Shown: one piece after another, positions 41,029-52,279 of the stretch | How positions within the stretch are numbered: position 1 is the stretch's first letter | Layout of the letters: every line of letters begins with the position of its first letter | Notes under the pieces: generated by a model | What the model was told of the DNA's origin: nothing | What the model saw: only the letters and a program-made list of their open reading frames with translations | Database searches by the model: none | Assembly: GCA_011037195.1 (NCBI GenBank) | Contig: JAAEAF010006799.1 | Span: forward strand, 248,001 to 312,000 | Direction of reading: 5' to 3' | From: Triatoma infestans | Lineage: Eukaryota > Arthropoda > Insecta > Hemiptera > Reduviidae | DNA length: 64,000 nucleotides | Translations under genes and position numbers: made by a program

Positions 41029-42020
41029 TATTATTATTTAATTTCGTGACGGATTCATTAGTTAATAGGAGGTGCACTGATGCGTATTGTAAACACTAGA
41101 ACACTGACAGTAGGGGAAAAATACTTGACTTGCCAGGTCATACAAATCGAATTGTTTTCCTCCATTTGCATAAAGTAGGAATGTCATTTTTTTTCCTTCC
41201 TCTAATGGCTTTAATGGAAGTATTCCAATTGGGTCAAATTTTCGATATCTAGTTTCACTTGAAATATACGTGTTTCAGGTCCTCTGAGTCCAAAAAAGTA
41301 GTTTTTAGAAAATGGTATATGAGCTGTTTTAACAGAATACCTCAAAAATGAAAAGTTGCAGAAAGCTCAAACTTGGTATTCCATGATGGTACTTATCACT
41401 GCATCTGATACGAGGATTTCGGACAAAATCCATGTACAGGAATAAACACTAAAACGGCTCCAACGATTTTCTTTAAGCTTTGTACATCAATTACACATAT
41501 AATTAGCTATAACTTTTCTCCGGAAAAATTCATTTAAAGAGACTTTTGGTGAGGTGGGGGTTATGTTTCCCTCTATAGTGCCTCTAACTTAATTTGTTAC
41601 ACAATTCTATCATCTAAATAATATTAATTAGAATTAAATATGTTGTCGAAATTTCAGTTTAAAGCAAATCATTTGGTAGGAAGTGCGTTTATAATAAAAA
41701 GTTTTTTTCAGTTTTCTGATGTTTTCTCTAAAACGGCTCCAACGATTTTCTTTAGACTAAGTATGCGAACTACACATATAAAGAGCTACATTTTTGTTTG
41801 CATTATTCATTAGGCTTAAGTGATTTAAAGGGACTTTTGGGGGAGGGGTGTTTTCCTCTAAAGGGGTATCTTAGTTGATAATACAATTCTACACAAATTC
41901 ATTTAGAAATAATTAGACAGCCAAACTTTTGAATTACAAGAAAATTAGTAAACCGGAAATGCGTTTATACTGAACAGTTTTTTTTTTCCAGTTTTCGCGA
42001 TTTTGTCCATAAAACACCGA
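40310..42020. repeat. Duplicated segment around UGT-B exon 1
   Basis: Collinear with 52280-53970, including the exon 1 copy. Exon 1 is bracketed by copies of the dispersed 280-300 bp repeat in opposite orientations (about 40020-40830 and 41190-42150). Confidence 0.85.
40870..41028 (-). CDS. UGT: UGT-B exon 1 (signal peptide)
   Basis: ATG at 41028, 53 codons, donor GTAAGT. Nearly the same peptide as UGT-A exon 1 (LLCVLLFVKYCIAAN, then SVSHSIWNQKLAKLLADR). It is assigned to UGT-B because it is the only intact first exon upstream of 32014. The intron of about 8.9 kb is the weak point. Confidence 0.82.
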
Positions 42021-42211
42021 CGTATTTCAAATTGGTATGTTATCATTTGAGATCTATCATTTATGTTTGAAACTATTTTCAAGAAATTCATTGAAAGAAG
42101 TTTTGGGGGGGATATTTCCTCAGAAAAGTCGTTTTATTTTCTCGTTTAGACTCTCCTATTGTGCAACATTGAAGACATTTAAATTATAGACAAAATTAGA
42201 AGTTTGTAGAA

Positions 42212-42447
42212 AGTGGCGAGGCAGTGCAATGGTTATGAGTACGGACTAGTAATTGGGAGGTCCCCAGTTCAAGACTCGTGTATAAATGCTAAGTTTTATA
42301 TTCGTTTAAAAAATATTAATGGTAATTTAGGAGTTTCCTTCCCCGTCCACGACACCTAATTTGACGTCAAGTCCACCTGAAAAAAATAATTAGATACCCT
42401 AACGGATCCGTATCCGGTCCGTAAAGGTCCTTTACCCTGTCACAGAA
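42212..42447 (+). mobile_element. tRNA-derived SINE, family 1
   Basis: A box gtgcaatggttatgagtacg, B box ccagttcaagactcg, tail gacacctaatttgacgtc and cctttaccctgtcac. Its copy at 59658-59905 came along with the segmental duplication. Confidence 0.82.
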
Positions 42448-43162
42448 TTCACAAAAAATCATTTTGACAAAATGTGGAAGAATGATGGTATGAAAATCTA
42501 GTTGTATTCTTTTTATTCTATAATTTCACTCACTTGACGTTGCTTCAAATTCAAAACATAAAGTAATTGCCTGTAATAAATGTGCATCAGGAACTGTCAG
42601 TTATAAAATACAGATATGATGCAGTACTCCCATCTAAGAATCTGATGGCAGATCTTAAAGCATCTGAAATCGTTAAGCGAGTACTTGGTGCTATGAAAGA
42701 GAGGTAATATAAGAGATAGTAGCAATTTAGTTAACTGCTGAAGTCGTTTTTCTGGATGGGACAAAGTGATTTGAAATATAAAAAGATCTTGCATTTTTAG
42801 AAAGCGTGCAAATTTACGTTACGAAAATGTTTATTTAAAGATAAGAAAATAAGCCGCGCTTTAGAAATGAGTTTCTGGAGGAGGCATTTTCCCGGTTTCC
42901 ATGAAATAGCACTTTCCTAACCAGAAATAAAACTGCGTGGTGGAGTGAGACAAAACTTCTCGAGCTTTAAATTCACAACATAAAGCAAAATGATTCATTA
43001 CATAAGGAGAACAAACGTAAGCCCAAGGAAAAGTTGGATAGAGAGAGAGTGTGTGTGTGAAGGAATGGCTTTGGCATTTCCAGGAAGAATTGGATTGGCT
43101 TCCGAGAACTGTCGGCAACATTAAAAAAGCTTGCAAGTAGAGACGTTCAATAATAATGAGTA
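42448..43162. other. Downstream flank of UGT-C, nothing recognised
   Basis: No coding frame with a known motif. It is shared with the UGT-D flank at about 59906-60580, with small rearrangements. Confidence 0.45.
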
Positions 43163-43168
43163 TTTATT
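43163..43168 (-). terminator. UGT-C polyadenylation signal AATAAA
   Basis: AATAAA about 28 nt after the UGT-C stop codon, conserved in UGT-D. Confidence 0.6.
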
Positions 43169-43195
43169 GAACTACATTCAAATATCAATTAAAAT

Positions 43196-43472
43196 CTAAT
43201 GCCTTTTCACTTTACCTTTTTTACAAAGTAATTTCAATAAACATCTAAATAATAATATAATGCACTTTTCAATACAATAAATGATTACAACGAATAGTGC
43301 AATAACATCTAACAGTAATATCTTATATATAGGCATATTTTGTGCAGGGGATCGTAACAGTTCTGTCCTAGGATGTCTGAGTACATATTCAATCCAATAT
43401 ATTGCCAAATCCTTAGGTGGCACAGGTGTATCCTGGAATATTGCTGATCTTTCTTTTATTTTCTCTTGGAAA
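43196..43472 (-). CDS. UGT: UGT-C exon 6 (membrane anchor)
   Basis: Acceptor TTTTTCTCAG and stop TAG at 43196-43198. PPKDLAIYWIEYVLRHPR, membrane helix, then CKKGKVKRH. Confidence 0.93.
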
Positions 43473-46400
43473 CTGAGAAAAAAATGTACAGTTTAGTATA
43501 CAGATAGTCCTTCAACATATTATTTTAAATATCAGTACTGTTGGATATTCATTTCGTAATTGTTAATATCTGATTCAAAATACCACTTGCGTATTGGTAG
43601 GAGATTTGTTGTTAGTAAAATGATGAAATGAGGACAGAGACTAACATTACGATAAACAATTGTATTTACTATTTTGTCAGCATCAAATAGTATATTAGGA
43701 TAAAGTTATCGAGAAAAAAAAATGTATGGTTGATAGCGTGATGTGGAATGGTAGCATTGGATAATGTGAATCACTTGAAGAGCATCAACTCTTGCTTGTT
43801 CTAACCTTGGGCTATTAGCTTTGTGAACCTTTGCAGATTAATACTTTTCAGAGTTTAGCGCCTCTAGAACCATCAGATTGTCAGACTTTTATCTCAATTC
43901 CTCATAACACTTAGTGGGAGCTAGACACAGCTTGTAGGAGGTACCTTGGTTGTCCAAGTTGAAGCTCATGTGCGTAAACATTGTAGCGCGCCTCACAGCG
44001 GGGTTAATGCGTAATTGAAGGTATGGGAAGTGCGCTTGAAGGTACGATAGTAACGCTATTTCAACTATTGAGTCCAGCGCTTATGTGGCGAATTTTCTGA
44101 ACAAGGCTAAGATTGATTCCATGCCAATAGTATTGAAGCAGAATACCTTGCTGAAATGGCAAATACCTTATTGTAAACAATCGTCCAAAAAGCAGACAGG
44201 ATTGTGCTGTGACTTGGCCCGAAAGTTATAGAAACCCAAATAATTGACCTCTTATTTATAGAACTTACATATTAGGTAAGTAGTTCTCAGAATGTTGTAG
44301 CTATCGACAGGCTGGGACAGTCGTGGATCGCCAAGATCCTCAACGAAGTAGGGACGGAGTAGGATGTTGTGAAGCAAACATAGTTTGAACATTTTCCATG
44401 GTAACCATCCAATTTCGTACGACACTAAATAGATACTTATTTTAAGAATCTGTTTACCTAGAATTGTGTCTTACCTGGGTTCTGTCAACAGTCTCTGTAG
44501 GGCATGTTTCAAAGTGGCTGGCGTTAGATCTGCATAGATAAGACGAATACCTACGCCCATTCTCTCTAATTTCTGCGCAATGAAATGTTGATCTATGAAG
44601 AACGAAAATGATAAAACTGGTACTCCATAGTAGAGAGCTTCCTGTGTCCCCATCAGACCACTGTGCGATATGTACACTTTCACGTTGGGATGTGCTACAA
44701 GGAATTTTAGAACAATTATTCAAATTAATTTTAAACACTAATAAAATTTAATACTGCAATTAATTAATATATGATTTTTACCTAATACATCGCTCTGATT
44801 AAACCATTTACCCAAACGTATATTCGTTGGTAAATTTGGTATATCCATGCCGCATTTCCATAAAACTTTACGATCTATTTCTTTAAATACAGTTATAAAT
44901 ATATTCAATTGTTCTGGTTTCATGTATTCACATTGTAAATTAGTTCCAAAACTGAAATATATTGCTCCATCCGTTGCACTGTCCAAAAATGTTTGCAATT
45001 CCTGAAATTCAATCAGAAACTCAACCTAGCTGAAGCGCAGGAAATGGTAAACACTGGCGTGGAACAATCTTTCTTAAAGTTTACAACTATTTACAAATAG
45101 AATAATGCAGTCAGTCAAAAACTTTGTAATATTTACATAATCTAATCCTTAAACATAACATCTAGTATAATTTCTATAAATAAAACTTACCTTCTCCAAA
45201 GTTTTCGGCTTATCGATGTGAAATCCAGCGATTGATATTGTGTTTGGTAATAATGGTTTGACTCCTTCGAGTACAGGATGCGTACCAATCAAAGTAACCG
45301 CTGCCTTTCTAGCCAAATCCTTTACGTTGGGTAAATCACTTCCGAAAACTTTCTGTGCTAATCGATTTTCATTTGGAATATAGCTAAAAATCAGATTTTT
45401 GTATGGAAATTTATCTGCGTAATTAAAATAAACGGAGATATTTTTGTAGGTAGGATTTTGATTGGAGGAGACCAAGAACCACTAGCTGGATTGTAGCCCA
45501 TTTGAAGAAGAAGAAGAACAAGAACGATTTTAAATGTCTTTCAATCTAGAAATTTGGAGTTTTACATTGCTCTTAATGAAGAGTTGCATCGTAAAATTAG
45601 CCAAATAATTAAATATGGCCTTACCTGAAATAGAAAGACTTCATTTGATACAAATATAAAATTGTATTCTGCACTCTTTCCCAAAAGTTCATCTGAGATA
45701 TAAATGGTGAATATGACAATGGTACATATGATGGATTGTCATAATTGCCGGCATAATCCATCAGCGATGATGGTGAAAATGCAGGCGTAGCCAAAATTAA
45801 TGGTGGTGAACCAAACTTTACCAAAAATCCTAGAAAACTTTCGCAGCATATTGCGTCCCATATGATTAAATCAAATGGTTTATTGATCTCTCTGTATGCA
45901 TCCAGAAATTTCTTTGCATTTGGTGTGGTCAATAGTTTTTCACAACTTTCATGCGTTATATCTAATAGAAAGTCTATATGGAAGAAAGCTGAACTCTGTT
46001 TAGAAAAGTAATTCATGTCGAATTTCTGTATATCAATTGGCATTCCCAATTCATGGTGGGTTATGTTTGGATGGAGGTTATGAGATGGAAATGGATCCAA
46101 AAGTGTCACCTGGAAATAAGTAAAATCATAATTAGGTGATTTAGTTAAGTTCTTTTGTAGGAATCTTAGAAATTATTTCTCTCAACTTGAAAATCAAACT
46201 CAAATTTACAATTTAATTGGCAAATTTTTACGACACATTTAAATGTCTTTAAGGTTTAAAACATATAAAAAAAACTGGATCCGTTGATGTGTTAAATTAT
46301 GTACAAATAACATAGTTTGTAAATTTCAAATATTTTATTTACATAAACTTGTAAAATAAATAACGTAAATTGTGAAAGAGGCATTAATAACTTATAGACA

Positions 46401-47721
46401 GTTCTTGTATCCGGACACAAGAGCGATGCTTACACTATCTGTTGGCAACCTTAAAATATCATTTCAGGGAATGAAACTGGTATTATAAGTTAATATTTTA
46501 CAGATAAAAAAAAACAGTTTCGTTCTGAATACATTCTTGATAGAGGAGACAACCGTCATTCAAAAATATCTAAAATACATGACCCCGGGGACAAGAACCA
46601 TATGAGAATAAAGTTGATCAAAAGGAGCTCACGTAGATTCTTTACAGTGTTTAAAGGAAATCGTTAGCCTCGTCCCAATTCTAATTTGGAATTCTTCTAA
46701 AATATATTAATATCATAAATTTGGTAGAAACCATACATTCTACTAAAGGAATCCTTTACAGGTAATATTAACACTTCTGCCCCCTCTAGAATTGCCACAA
46801 AAAGGTCGATTTTCCTAGGAAAATGTAACCTTATTAATATATGCGTAGGCGGGTATACAAAGAATACAAAGTTCAAAGAAGACAATCGTCGAAACATCAT
46901 TTCTGATGAAAATAAAATTTCGAAAATTTGATACCACTTAGCCACAGTAAAAGAAAGTAAATTTTTGACAGACAAATTAAATTGCAAATCGATAATGATT
47001 CTTTATTGTTTCGATAAATGATATTAAAAATATTCTTTATTTTACGACAAATACATATTTACATGTAAATTAGAGTGCCAAATCCGCAAGTAAACGCAAG
47101 AAATCTTGGCTAAGTTCAATAGCTGCATTAATAAATTATGGTTATTTTTGTTATAATTATTAATGCAAGTCACCGTTCAAATTTATAACTGAATTCTCGT
47201 AGTTTTAGTTAAATTAGTAAACCTGTATTTTACCGGACTTTTTTTTTTTGAAATTTCCTTATTTCAAATATTAAAAAAAAAATGAGAAAAAAAATGTTGG
47301 TAAAGTATTTTAAAAAATGTATTTACTCTAAAAATTGCTTCAAGAATTGAAAATATGAAAATGATATCTTTGTAGAATATTTTCGAAAATGTTGGTTGAC
47401 TTTCATTGGCATTGCTAATCTAAATGTCAATTAACTAATTTGATAAAAATTGTATAATATTATTAAAATTCCTAAGGTTGAAGGAAAACTGTTCATTATA
47501 AAATTGTAACGAGATTTAAGAAATATTCTGTTTGTTTCATATGAGAGAAATTACTAAATACATTTACATACCTGATGATTTCTATCAGCAATTAATTTAG
47601 CCAATCTCTGATACCACATACTATGACTTTTAGATGGTACAGTGGATAGCATTAATATGTTTGCACAAAAACAAATCGTTAAAAGCGATAATAGTAATAA
47701 AATAACACTGTAAACAAACAT
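43196..47721 (-). CDS. UGT: UGT-C: UDP-glycosyltransferase, complete, 6 exons, 514 aa
   Basis: Joined exons 47572-47721, 45625-46109, 45191-45383, 44782-45001, 44475-44694 and 43196-43472 give 1545 nt, open throughout, with GT/AG sites and the same phases as UGT-A and B. Seen: signal peptide about 1-20 (MFVYSVILLLLSLL), candidate catalytic His33 (SKSHSMW), candidate catalytic Asp135 (FDLIIWD), NQSDVL, the signature with His360 (YISHSGLMGTQEAL), Asp384-Gln385, a C-terminal membrane helix and a strongly basic tail (CKKGKVKRH) that could act as an ER retrieval signal. Oddities: Ser for the first Gly of HGG, and Ser380 where UGT-A and B have a Pro before DQ. The introns are compact, the whole gene spanning 4.5 kb. 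It is closest to UGT-D. The Met at 47721 was chosen because the signal peptide follows it directly, though the frame stays open upstream. Confidence 0.93.
44475..44694 (-). CDS. UGT: UGT-C exon 5 (UGT signature)
   Basis: Acceptor CCTTGTAG and donor GTAAGA. HPNVKVYISHSGLMGTQEAL, then FFIDQHFIAQ and LLTEPR. Confidence 0.93.
44782..45001 (-). CDS. UGT: UGT-C exon 4
   Basis: Acceptor GAATTTCAG and donor GTAAAA. 220 nt, ELQTFLDSATDGAIYFSFGT through GKWFNQSDVL. Confidence 0.93.
45191..45383 (-). CDS. UGT: UGT-C exon 3
   Basis: Acceptor GATTTTTAG and donor GTAAGT. 193 nt. It starts YIPNENRLAQKVFG after a split Ser codon and ends AGFHIDKPKTLEK. Confidence 0.92.
45625..46109 (-). CDS. UGT: UGT-C exon 2
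   Basis: Acceptor TTATTTCCAG and donor GTAAGG. It starts VTLLDPFPSHNLHPN and includes FDLIIWDAICCES and YAGNYDNPSYVPL. Confidence 0.93.
47572..47721 (-). CDS. UGT: UGT-C exon 1 (signal peptide)
   Basis: ATG at 47721, 50 codons, donor GTATGT. The frame is open further upstream to 47904, but those residues are not signal-like and have no counterpart in UGT-A or B. Confidence 0.85.
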
Positions 47722-48211
47722 AGCTACTTCGCAAAATAGATCATATGAAGAAGATTTATTTCTACTAGGCTTTGACAAACTATTAACTACTGAGACACAA
47801 AAAATAAAATATATGGTAGCTGGTTTTAAATTTTTTCTAATTCCAAGGACAAAATCATTACACAAGATGACAGTTATTATGCAGCAGCTCCTTGTGTTCC
47901 ACAATATTTATATTGCTTATCAATTCTTTTTCTTTACATTTGATTGTCTATTCATTGTTATTAAAATAATGATAAATTAAATTAATTTATCTAATTTCTC
48001 GTTATCAGTTGAGCAAAATGCTGTAATTTTGTAGTAAAAATTACTAAATTCAGATTACTTCAGTTTGATAGCAAACAAATTTAATACAGACCGATACTAT
48101 TTGGAACATTTGTTTTTATCTAGAAAACATTCGTGAAATTCAAAATATAATCAAGTTAGTTATTTTTCTTCCACTAGACCTAAATTTGCCATGAAATTCA
48201 ATTTCAAAACA
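47722..48211. other. UGT-C upstream region
   Basis: Presumed promoter and 5' leader of UGT-C. No TATA box is convincing in this AT-rich stretch. Confidence 0.4.
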
Positions 48212-48400
48212 GTAGCTTCTAAGTAGCTCAGTGGTAGCGCGTTAGACACTCCCGTGGAGGTCACGGGTTCGAGTCCTGTGCTACCCCTAACATACAACAC
48301 AATTTCCTAAGAGGCCCTACAGCTCATGGTCCGGTGATGCACAGTATTGTCTGTAACGAGAGTACACTGTGTACAGATGTTGATGGGCCTCCAATTAAAA
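48212..48400 (+). mobile_element. tRNA-derived SINE, family 2
   Basis: Head tagctcagtggtagcgcg (A box) and cacgggttcgagtcc (perfect B box), body cctacagctcatggtccggt, then an A-rich tail. It resembles an intact tRNA in the head, but the 5' acceptor strand does not pair fully. Confidence 0.8.
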
Positions 48401-48585
48401 AAAAAAGAAGTAACTTTCTATCTTTTGGATTTGAAATTTCAGCGAAAATCAGTGATTGGTCAGTGTGTGTATTTTGGAGTATGCTATGTGTGTTATGTTC
48501 TATAAAAGATTTTAAAAATGAAAATCGCAGCAAACTTAAATTTATATTCTTATGGGGGTCTATTATAAAAAAAAAACTAACCTTT

Positions 48586-48617
48586 AAAAAAAAAAAAAAA
48601 AAAAAGAAGAAAAAAAA
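48586..48617. repeat. Poly(A) tract
   Basis: A run of A broken only by single G residues. It could be a retroposon tail, but no element is recognised just upstream. Confidence 0.7.
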
Positions 48618-49654
48618 CACTTTTTTGTTTGCCCATTGTGATTGAACGTTAACGAATTCATGATGATTTACTCCTTCATATTTTCAAAACCACACAATCT
48701 ATTTTCAAATTGTCTTCTTACACTAATTGGATACCTGTCTCACGATTTCTGCAGTAAATATATTTCTCATCACATGTTGCAGAATTCTGTTGTAGAAGCG
48801 CCTGACAGATGGATTTTTTTTTAAAGAGAAGTTAGCAAATATCCATTCTTTTGGCTGCCTGCAGAGGTGTGTATTATCCTGCATCTCCTTTTTATCTTTC
48901 CCACATGTAATTGTGAACTGTCGTTTACAAAGAAAAGGGGAATAACTCAGTTTTGTAAACACAAAATTAAGTTTACTTTTGTTTTCTTATTTTCACTATA
49001 TACGACAGAATATATACACATATTACACCAATTGTACCATGAATACTATAACTACTAAAACTTTACCTTAACTACTGTTATCTTATCCCACGGTCACCAT
49101 TTCTCACTGTTGCCATTCAAACATATTAAATGTTAACACATAGTATGAAGATGGCGCTCAACGATGTCTGTAGATACTGCCAATTATTCAGCAAGTGCAC
49201 TAGTACTTGTTGGATTTTACTCGTTCGACATCATATGATTGCCTTGGATTTTATCTCTAAGATCTTATGTTTGAAACCATGCCGGGCAGAGTAATAGGAG
49301 GACATCTACCATTTCTTGCATAGCTTAAACTGCTTACACTGTTTTGTCCCAGTGATGACTTAAAATTACTAATATATCGTAAGTCATAGTCATGGTTTTC
49401 TAAAAAATGCGTAGAAAGATTATTACAGTATCATGTTTGTAAATATCTGATCTATGTGGATAGATTTTTAAATCCATGTAAATTCTTTAGTTAGAAAAAC
49501 GGTCATTTTCACTTCATCTTGCTTCTAATAAGAGTTCGATCTTATCAATTCTTTACAAATTTGAGTTTTCACCGGGAAAACATGTTTCGAGGTCCCCTGT
49601 GTACGGAAATAATGTCTTTAGCGAATGGTCTCTATTTAATATATTGTGTGTGTG

Positions 49655-49850
49655 GGATTGCTCAGTGGTAGCGCACGGGGCGCGGAGATTCCGGGTGCGA
49701 ATCCAGCTGGGCCACCCTTGGATTTTCTCTTCCTAGGTGTCTCTACAGCACCCGTGATGGCCAGTGTGCCTGTCTGTGTTATCAGTGTTCTGAGACAACT
49801 CTACTCGGAGGCCGGCAGTACATTGAGAAGGTTCCGGAGGGTACAATAGA
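49655..49850 (+). mobile_element. tRNA-derived SINE, family 2
   Basis: Head gattgctcagtggtagcgca and B-box-like gggtgcgaatccagc, then cttcctaggtgtctctacag and gaggccggcagtacattgag. Confidence 0.75.
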
Positions 49851-50049
49851 TCTCTCAAGTCACATTGCATTGTCCGCTAAAAGAACTAGGTCTTCGTGTA
49901 GAGCTGTATGCAATCTGGGCGAAAGATCGATTTATAGCAAACTACTGAGGCGGCCTCAACCAGGAAACTCAAGTGATTTTCAAGCTATTTTCAAGTCCAA
50001 CAAGTTAGCGTCCTTATGTGGAAACCACCTTAGGACCAATTCCTTTGAT

Positions 50050-50285
50050 GTTTCAGAGCATCAGAGACATTTTCCGTGGTAGCCTGCTTCATTTCGTGGT
50101 CATGACCGGTTTCGGGCGTTCGCCCATTTTCAGGATGCGTCTTTTATACAGTGTAACAACACAGACTCGCACAGAGCAAACTTAGTTTCACACTAACACA
50201 AAATGAAGTAGGCAAACACGGAAAATGTCTCTGATGCTTTCCAGCTCCCAGCTCTGCGGAACCAACCACCACAACAAATCCTTTG
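50050..50285. mobile_element. Short dispersed element related to 58426-58639
   Basis: Shares gtggtagcctgcttcatt, ggtttcgggcgttcgccca, ttcaggatgcg and cggaaccaaccaccacaaca with the insertion in the right inverted arm. Confidence 0.65.
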
Positions 50286-52270
50286 ATGTTTCTTCAAAAA
50301 ACTGAACCGTGATGAATTTTCAATGTTGAACAATTGAACAAACAATTATAAATGAATTAAGAGCAATTATAAACATAAATTGGGCCAGAATATCATAAAA
50401 TAAACCCGCTTTCTATCTAGCGGTGGCCTGAAGTACTACAAATTAGCAATAAATAAGCAAATAATTGCATTATTGAATATCAGAGAGCATTTTTGTTTTT
50501 TTAAACAGCAGCTTTATTTTGTTTTAATTGGATTACCCATATTACTCCATCAGCACTATCCTTGAAATTCCTAGCAAAATGGAAATAATAGCCTGATCAT
50601 CATGACCGATACTTGGGCTAGAAGCCGGTAGAAATCACAAAATGAAGGTGACTTACCATGTCTGTGTTATCCACATTCGCGGTCTCAATTCATTCATTAT
50701 TATGATTGAATTACTCATTGTTTTTGAAAATATGACATTTAGAATATAAAGCTTTTTTTTTTTTTATTGCTGTTAATGATATCTGTTGGTTAGGTGATTA
50801 AAAACATTACTGTACTTAAGTTTAATTAACTTTTAGTTAGAATTATTACAACCAACAAGATAGAAAAAAAACGTTATAAAAGATTTTTCAGTTTTGCGAA
50901 CATTTGCAACCTTTAACCGGCTTTAGTTCTGAGGGACTGATCGAGAGATTTATGTCTGACTTGCCTTACCGGCGTTTTAGCCTTACTGTATCCGGGATTT
51001 GGGAAGGTCTCTTACATTCTTGCCACTGACGTATCCCAAAATGTCATTTTTTTAATTAGTAGATTCACCATTTGCATCCTCCAATTACCGCAACTGTCTT
51101 TGGGGAATTTTTCCATTCTTATTAAATACGATGAGTTTATTTTAAACTTTCTGATAAGTGAGATGATAAAAGAAGAGTACAAAAAAGAATGTTGACACGC
51201 TTTATATATTTAGATTATACAAACTATGAGCTCATAACTATTAAGTATGCTGGGAGAGTTAACGCAAGTTTTGAAAATAAGCAAAGCAACATATAAATAA
51301 ATACAGTTGCTGCAAACTTTGTAATTTAATATAAATCAAATCAGGATACACATGAAAGCGATTAAAAGAACAGGATGCAGAAATATGTATTATAAACTTG
51401 ATTATTTAAACAACGGGCAGACACTGTTCTTTACTCGAACATAACCGGTAACAGATTAACCTTAATAAATATGTGGAATGTGTAAGGATACTATTTAAAT
51501 ACAAGGGAAGGAAAACTCACACACTGATATACCGGATAGAAACAATAACATACATAAAGAAACAAATTGCAAAGCATAAAGCGGAAAAGGGTAGGTCCGG
51601 CTTAGACTCAACATAATAAACGATACTGATGTAAATATAAAAGATAAATATTATCTTGCCAATATTTACATACAAAACTTTTTACATGAAAAAACGTAAA
51701 TAAGAAATAGTTGTAATTTCTCACCTCATTGCACTATGAAAAAGTCACATTTTTTTAACAAATATCTAAGTTCTAAGCAAAATCAACTTGTTTATGCAAT
51801 TTTGTATTAAATATGTTTATAAAAAAAAAAAACTTCAATAAACTTAATATACTTACATTTATTTTTCTAGAAATGTTAGTAAATTATAAATTTATCAATA
51901 ATCTGACACGAATGAGAAAAGTTGGAAAGTGGATATTTCTGTAGATATTTTAAGAACAGACATTAGTACTGCTATCGACCGCTAGATAGGAGTGCTGTTC
52001 ACTTCATAAACCTCAGTTTCTGATTATATTTCGCTGTACTGAACATGTGGTAGTGTACAAATGTTTCATTTATAAGTAATATTAAGATTTAAGACATTAA
52101 CATTCTCTCTAAGATTGTTACTTATTAAATTTAAATGTTCCTTTACATAATAAATGTTGTCTATAGGAAAACTACTCGAACTATGAGATAAATTACTAAG
52201 TTCCTGCAGATGTTAAAATTATTAATTATTATAAAGATTGTATAAAAAAAGAGTTACGAGATGATAATTT
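50286..52270. other. Intergenic stretch, nothing recognised
   Basis: AT-rich sequence between repeats, with no motif-bearing frame or RNA gene that I can support. Confidence 0.4.
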
Positions 52271-52279
52271 AGAGATTTT

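Larger units (their letters stand above)
41771..46250. repeat. Segmental duplication, UGT-C copy
   Basis: Collinear with 59222-63730 from the repeat at acacatataaagagctac through the SINE, exons 6 to 2 and into intron 1. Introns as well as exons are closely alike, so it is recent. Confidence 0.92.

Noticed and set aside
43281..43496. Plus-strand ORF
   Set aside because: Antisense shadow of UGT-C exon 6. The same shadow appears opposite UGT-D exon 6 at 60698-60931.
44454..44738. Minus-strand 94-residue ORF
   Set aside because: Alternative frame over UGT-C exon 5, which has a far better supported frame.
47722..47904. Longer N-terminus for UGT-C
   Set aside because: The frame stays open upstream, but the residues are not a signal sequence and the paralogues start at the equivalent of the Met at 47721.
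48217..48288. tRNA gene
   Set aside because: A and B boxes are intact and the head looks like a tRNA, but the 5' acceptor strand does not pair with the 3' strand, the anticodon arm is poor, and the SINE body continues directly. It is a SINE head.
48334..48645. 103-residue ORF running through a poly(A) tract
   Set aside because: It is SINE sequence followed by the A-rich tract; the lysine run is an artefact.
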